Origin: Thermohalobacter berrensis
Lineage (GTDB): Bacteria; Bacillota; Clostridia; Tissierellales; Thermohalobacteraceae
NCBI RefSeq assembly: GCF_003609645.1
Contig: NZ_MCIB01000023.1
Location: 1-64,000 of the forward strand
DNA: 64,000 bases
Direction: 5' to 3'
Below are positions 60,535 through 64,000 of the stretch, piece by piece. The notes beneath the pieces were generated by a model. The model had not been told where the DNA came from. It ran no database searches and saw nothing but the letters and a program-made list of their open reading frames with translations. The position numbers and the translations under genes are program-made. Each line of letters opens with the position of its first letter. Positions within the stretch are counted from its first letter, which is position 1.

Positions 60535-61271
60535 TGATAGAAATTGAGGATTTAAATATTAGATACGGCAATTTTATTGCTATAGATAATTTAAATCTAA
60601 ATGTTGAAAAGTATTCAAGTTGTGCAATAATAGGACCTTCAGGATGTGGTAAAACTACACTTTTATATGCAGTTGCTGGGATACTAAAGCCATCTAGTGG
60701 ATTAATAAAGATAAATGGTGAAAAGATTAAGGGTAATAGGAAATCAACAGGTATTATTCTTCAAAATTATGGGTTACTTCCTTGGAAAACTGTATGGGAC
60801 AATGTTGCTTTAGGATTAAAAATAAGGAAAGCTAATAGAGAAACAATTAATAAAAAGGTTACTAATATATTAAAAAAATTAGACTTAGAAGATTTAAAGG
60901 ATAAATATCCAGTCCAATTAAGTGGTGGACAAAGGCAGAGGGTAGCTATTGCTAGGACTCTAACAATTGAACCTGACTTATTACTTATGGATGAGCCCTT
61001 TTCTTCTTTAGATGCAATATCAAGGGAAAGCCTTCAGGACTTATTATTAAGGTTATATAAGGAAAATAAAATGACAATGGTAATAGTTACCCATAATATT
61101 GAAGAGGCAGTATTTTTAGGACATAAAATAGTTATTATGGCTAAAAGGGAAGGAAAGATTAAAAAGGTAATAGAAAATCCCTATTTTGGAGATGAAGAGT
61201 TTAGAAATAGAGTTGATTTTTATAAGATATGTAGAGAAGTTAGGAACCTTATGGAAAAGGATGAAACATAA
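60534..61271 (+). CDS. ABC transporter ATP-binding protein (SsuB/TauB/ThiZ type)
   Basis: This 245-residue ATPase has Walker A IIGPSGCGKTTLLYAVAG, Q-loop ILQNYGLLPWKTVWDN (the LLPW element is typical of nitrate/sulfonate/taurine transporters), signature LSGGQRQRVAIARTL, Walker B LLLMDEPFSSLDA and H-loop VTHNIEEA. It overlaps its neighbours by one base on each side, so the three genes are translated together. Confidence 0.93.
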   Translation: MIEIEDLNIRYGNFIAIDNLNLNVEKYSSCAIIGPSGCGKTTLLYAVAGILKPSSGLIKINGEKIKGNRKSTGIILQNYGLLPWKTVWDNVALGLKIRKANRETINKKVTNILKKLDLEDLKDKYPVQLSGGQRQRVAIARTLTIEPDLLLMDEPFSSLDAISRESLQDLLLRLYKENKMTMVIVTHNIEEAVFLGHKIVIMAKREGKIKKVIENPYFGDEEFRNRVDFYKICREVRNLMEKDET

Positions 61272-62059
61272 TGAAAGGGATAAAGACTAAAAATTATAGT
61301 ACATTGTATGGGATGATGGTAATATTAGCGGTATGGTATACTTTGGATTTAATTATAGATTCGTCAATTATCCCAAGTCCCTATGAAACCTTTAAAAGAT
61401 TTGTAGAGCTAATAAAAAATGGAGAATTACTAATTCATGTAGGGGTTAGTATTTATAGAATTGCTTTTGCAACTATTATTTCTTTAGTTTTAGGTGTGTC
61501 ATTAGGTTTATTTCTAGGAATGCACGAAAAGTATGATGAATTAGTTTCACCTATTATATATCTTTTATATCCAATTCCTAAAGTTGCTTTTTTACCTGTG
61601 TTTATGATTCTATTTGGTATAGGGAATACTTCAAAAATAGTTCTTATTATTGGAATAATCTTTTTTCAAATACTTGTTACAACTAGGGATGCCATCAAAG
61701 GGTTAAGTAAAGAACTTTTTTATTCTGTTAAATCCTTAGGTGCAAATAAGATACAGATGTATAGACATTTGATTTTCCCAGCAGTTTTACCTAAGGTCCT
61801 TACAGCATTGAGATTAAGTGTAGGAACTAGTATTGCTGTACTTTTCTTTGCTGAAAACTTTGCTACACACTATGGGATAGGGTATTTTATTTTAGACAGA
61901 TGGACTAGAGTAAGCTATACTGAAATGTTTGCAGGCATCTTAGCAGTAAGCTTACTTGGACTAATATTATTTAAGTTGATAGATTTTATGGAAAAAAGGC
62001 TTTGTAAATGGATTGTGTTAGAAAAGGTGAAGGACGGATCTGTTTCTGATAAATGGTAA
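61271..62059 (+). CDS. ABC transporter permease (SsuC/TauC/ThiX type)
   Basis: This 262-residue permease has six membrane helices and the EAA-like loop GLSKELFYSVKSLGANKIQM followed by HLIFPAVLPKVLTALRLS, which contacts the ATPase. The last gene of the operon; it runs into a GGGACGG half repeat. Confidence 0.92.
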   Translation: MKGIKTKNYSTLYGMMVILAVWYTLDLIIDSSIIPSPYETFKRFVELIKNGELLIHVGVSIYRIAFATIISLVLGVSLGLFLGMHEKYDELVSPIIYLLYPIPKVAFLPVFMILFGIGNTSKIVLIIGIIFFQILVTTRDAIKGLSKELFYSVKSLGANKIQMYRHLIFPAVLPKVLTALRLSVGTSIAVLFFAENFATHYGIGYFILDRWTRVSYTEMFAGILAVSLLGLILFKLIDFMEKRLCKWIVLEKVKDGSVSDKW

Positions 62060-62060
62060 A

Positions 62061-62115
62061 AACTGGTGAAAAACAGAACCGTCCCCATTTGCATAAGTTG
62101 AAAATAATGTCGAAT
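62061..62115. repeat. GGGACGG repeat, right half, copy R7
   Basis: AACTGGTGAAAAACAGAACC then GTCCCC, followed by ATTTGCATAAGTTGAAAATA then ATGTCGAA. Only the right arm and flank are present; the left GGGACGG arm is missing. Confidence 0.85.
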
Positions 62116-62116
62116 G

Positions 62117-63733
62117 CTAGTCGATATACATTTTTTCATAATATTCTTCTAGCATTCTCTTTATGCTAAACATATCCTTTGTACTTAAAATACTGTTTTT
62201 CATCATTTCTACCCATTTTTCTCTATTCTCATAATATGTTGGAATAACTTCATTTAATAATACATTATAAAGGGCCTTTAAATCATGAGAATCCTGTTTT
62301 TCTACATTTTTGGTTTGGAAACCATCACCAAACTGCCAACCATTTACTCCATGTTCACAGGCTTCAGGCCACCAACCATCTAATATACTTAGGTTTAATA
62401 CACCATTCATTGCAGCCTTCATACCTGAAGTACCACTTGCTTCCTTTGGTCTTCTAGGATTATTAAGCCATACATCACAACCTCTAGTAAGCATTTTACC
62501 TATATTCATATCGTAGTTTTCTAAGAATACTACTGACTTAGGGTACTTTTTAGACATTTTTACTATGTTTTGGACTATTGTTTTCCCTACATCATCTAGT
62601 GGATGGGCCTTACCAGAGAATATAATTTGAATTTTTCTTTCTTCTAATAGAGGAGTAATTATTTCCTTATTTTTAAATATAAAATCCCCTCTTTTATATG
62701 GAGCAGCCCTCCTTGCAAAGCCTATTAATAACTTATTAGGCTCTAATCTAACACCAGTTTTTTCTCTTACAAATTCAATTAGTTCATTCTTATTTCTACA
62801 GTGTGTTTCCCATATATTCTCGCCCTTTTCTGCAGCCTCAATCATCTTTTCATCTACCCAAGTTGGTAGATGCACACCATTTGTTATACCAATAATATCT
62901 GATCTTTCATCTACATGTTTCCACATCTTATTTGCTGTATCACAATGAAGTTTAGAAACAGCATTTGATACTCTAGAAAGTCTAAGACCTGCAACTGTCA
63001 TATTAAATGGAGAACCACCTATTTTAATCATTTGTTCTAAAGTTAGACCATTATTTGCACCCATATACATAAGTCTATCCAAATAGTGGGATTCATTACC
63101 TTCAACAACCGGGGTATGGGTAGTAAAGACTATTTCTTTCTTAGTTTTTTCAAATGCCTCTTCAAAAGACATTCCATTATACATTTTTTCTCTTATAAGT
63201 TCAAAGCCAGCAAATACAGCATGGCCTTCATTAAAGTGATATACGTCAATATCTATTCCCAATGCCCTTAATGCTCTTATACCTCCAATTCCTAGAACCA
63301 TTTCTTGAGCAACCCTATCTTCACCAAAGCCACCATAAAGATTACTTGTAATACCTGTATCTTCATTTTCAGGTATGTCTGTATCAAGTAGATATAATTG
63401 GTTATTTCCAAACTTATCAACTTTCCAAACTTTACACATTACATCCCTTTGGCGAATTTTTACTGGTACTTTAATACCTGTGTCTTCTAAAAAATCATAA
63501 TCATAATTCCGATAGGTATCATATGGCTTTCCATCATTTCCGATTAATTGGTCTGTATAGCCTTGTCTCCATTTAATTCCAATACCAACTATAGGATAGT
63601 CATAGTCTTTAGCTCCTTTAAGGTAGTCACCAGCTAAAATTCCAAGACCACCAGCATAGATTTTAAAGGAAGATTCTAGGCCATACTCCATGCAGAAGTA
63701 TGCCACCTTAGGAAGTTTTTTTAACTTTTTCAC
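62117..63733 (-). CDS. glgP: Alpha-glucan phosphorylase, short (archaeal-type) form
   Basis: This 538-residue GT35 enzyme degrades glycogen or maltodextrin to glucose-1-phosphate. It is of the shorter type: AYFCMEYGLESSFKIYAGGL at the N-terminus, DVYHFNEGHAVFAGFELIRE, FTTHTPVVEGNE, and the PLP/phosphate end EASGTSGMKAAMNGVLNLSI followed by DGWWPE with the PLP Lys. It starts with GTG behind GGGGGG. The GH65 gene ends 23 bases upstream on the same strand, so they form an operon. The product joins glycolysis through phosphoglucomutase. Confidence 0.93.
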   Translation of the reverse strand: MKKLKKLPKVAYFCMEYGLESSFKIYAGGLGILAGDYLKGAKDYDYPIVGIGIKWRQGYTDQLIGNDGKPYDTYRNYDYDFLEDTGIKVPVKIRQRDVMCKVWKVDKFGNNQLYLLDTDIPENEDTGITSNLYGGFGEDRVAQEMVLGIGGIRALRALGIDIDVYHFNEGHAVFAGFELIREKMYNGMSFEEAFEKTKKEIVFTTHTPVVEGNESHYLDRLMYMGANNGLTLEQMIKIGGSPFNMTVAGLRLSRVSNAVSKLHCDTANKMWKHVDERSDIIGITNGVHLPTWVDEKMIEAAEKGENIWETHCRNKNELIEFVREKTGVRLEPNKLLIGFARRAAPYKRGDFIFKNKEIITPLLEERKIQIIFSGKAHPLDDVGKTIVQNIVKMSKKYPKSVVFLENYDMNIGKMLTRGCDVWLNNPRRPKEASGTSGMKAAMNGVLNLSILDGWWPEACEHGVNGWQFGDGFQTKNVEKQDSHDLKALYNVLLNEVIPTYYENREKWVEMMKNSILSTKDMFSIKRMLEEYYEKMYID

Positions 63734-63756
63734 ATATATCCCCCCATTTAATTAAT

Positions 63757-64000
63757 CTACTTATTAAGTTTTACTATTACTTTGCCGTCTTTAGGAAGTA
63801 AATAGTTTTCATCATAAACTCTTATATTAAAGTTTTGTCCTTTTTCTTGTTTTATAATAACTTCTTTTTTAGTAACCGTAATTTTTAACAGGTGACCCCT
63901 AAATAGGATTTTAAAGGAATATTTATTCCAGTTATCTGGTATAAAAGGCTTAAAGCTTAGTGTATTATTTTTTACTTTCATTCCACCGAAACCTTCAACT
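63757..64000 (-). CDS. GH65 family phosphorylase, C-terminal part (cut by the window edge)
   Basis: The visible 80 residues include VEGFGGMKVKNNTLSFKPFI, then PDNWNKYSFKILFRGHLLKI and TVTKKEVIIK. This is the typical C-terminal beta-domain of GH65 enzymes (GGmrv..g.LsF.P.lP..W..l.F.i.yrg..l.v.v). Family members are maltose, trehalose, kojibiose or nigerose phosphorylases. Next to glucan phosphorylase, maltose phosphorylase is the natural guess, but the catalytic domain lies outside the window. Confidence 0.8.
   Translation of the reverse strand, partial: VEGFGGMKVKNNTLSFKPFIPDNWNKYSFKILFRGHLLKITVTKKEVIIKQEKGQNFNIRVYDENYLLPKDGKVIVKLNK

Overview
The window looks like a chromosomal segment of a low-GC, anaerobic, spore-forming member of the Clostridia. 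I would guess a Tissierellales-type organism, but that placement is tentative. The reasons are the very AT-rich composition, frequent TTG/GTG starts behind strong GGAGG ribosome-binding sites, spore proteins (a Tgl-type transglutaminase and a DUF2642 protein), a clostridial AddAB pair and a tryptophanase cluster. I saw no rRNA, tRNA or CRISPR array.

Layout. (1) 1-5040: a spore transglutaminase operon on the minus strand, a Fur-box-controlled DUF2325 gene, two copies of a Gly/Arg-rich DUF5320 gene (the first shrunken) and an IS21 remnant. (2) 5110-11635: addB-addA, the recombinational repair nuclease/helicase. (3) 11760-20115: an HTH-TPR regulator, a gutted M20 peptidase gene, an FMN glutamate-synthase-like protein, a MarR-ArsM-ArsN arsenic operon with a clear operator, a spore protein, and an XPD-like helicase fused to a nuclease domain. 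(4) 20360-26757: a LiaS/LiaR-like two-component system followed by a lipoprotein and a three-gene ABC-2 exporter. (5) 26823-30533: two leaderless peptidoglycan hydrolases and orphan lipoproteins. (6) 30700-34561: four plus-strand single-gene units, each followed by an inverted-repeat site ending in GTT-A-K-GT or a similar core. They resemble integron gene cassettes (membrane protein, SGNH hydrolase, ANT(6)-like aminoglycoside nucleotidyltransferase, lipoprotein), but no integrase is visible. (7) 34584-40552: a beta-CASP nuclease, bactofilin, a chemoreceptor with a Rossmann domain, an alkaline-phosphatase-like membrane protein and an orphan EIIA. (8) 40677-52217 and 62117-64000: alpha-glucan use (LacI regulator, pullulanase, alpha-amylase, GH31 alpha-glucosidase, glucan phosphorylase, GH65 phosphorylase, and a remnant of a glycogen debranching enzyme). 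(9) 45496-49402: an inserted tryptophanase operon (regulator, tnaA, Na+ symporter, RidA). (10) 52493-57582: a sensor kinase and NtrC-type regulator, then a textbook sigma-54 promoter in front of a 40-residue Cys-Cys protein and a run of small membrane or metal-type proteins including a CcdA-like protein. (11) 58489-62059: a UbiA-type prenyltransferase divergent from a SsuABC/ThiXYZ-type ABC transporter.

A hairpin repeat with ends GGGACGGTTCT and AGAACCGTCCC occurs at least eight times, always between genes.

The best candidates for something new are the cassette-like array, the sigma-54-linked small-protein cluster, the NAD-fold chemoreceptor, and three genes whose only well-placed start codon is non-canonical (CTG or GTA). 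All family assignments come from recognising motifs by eye; no searches were run.
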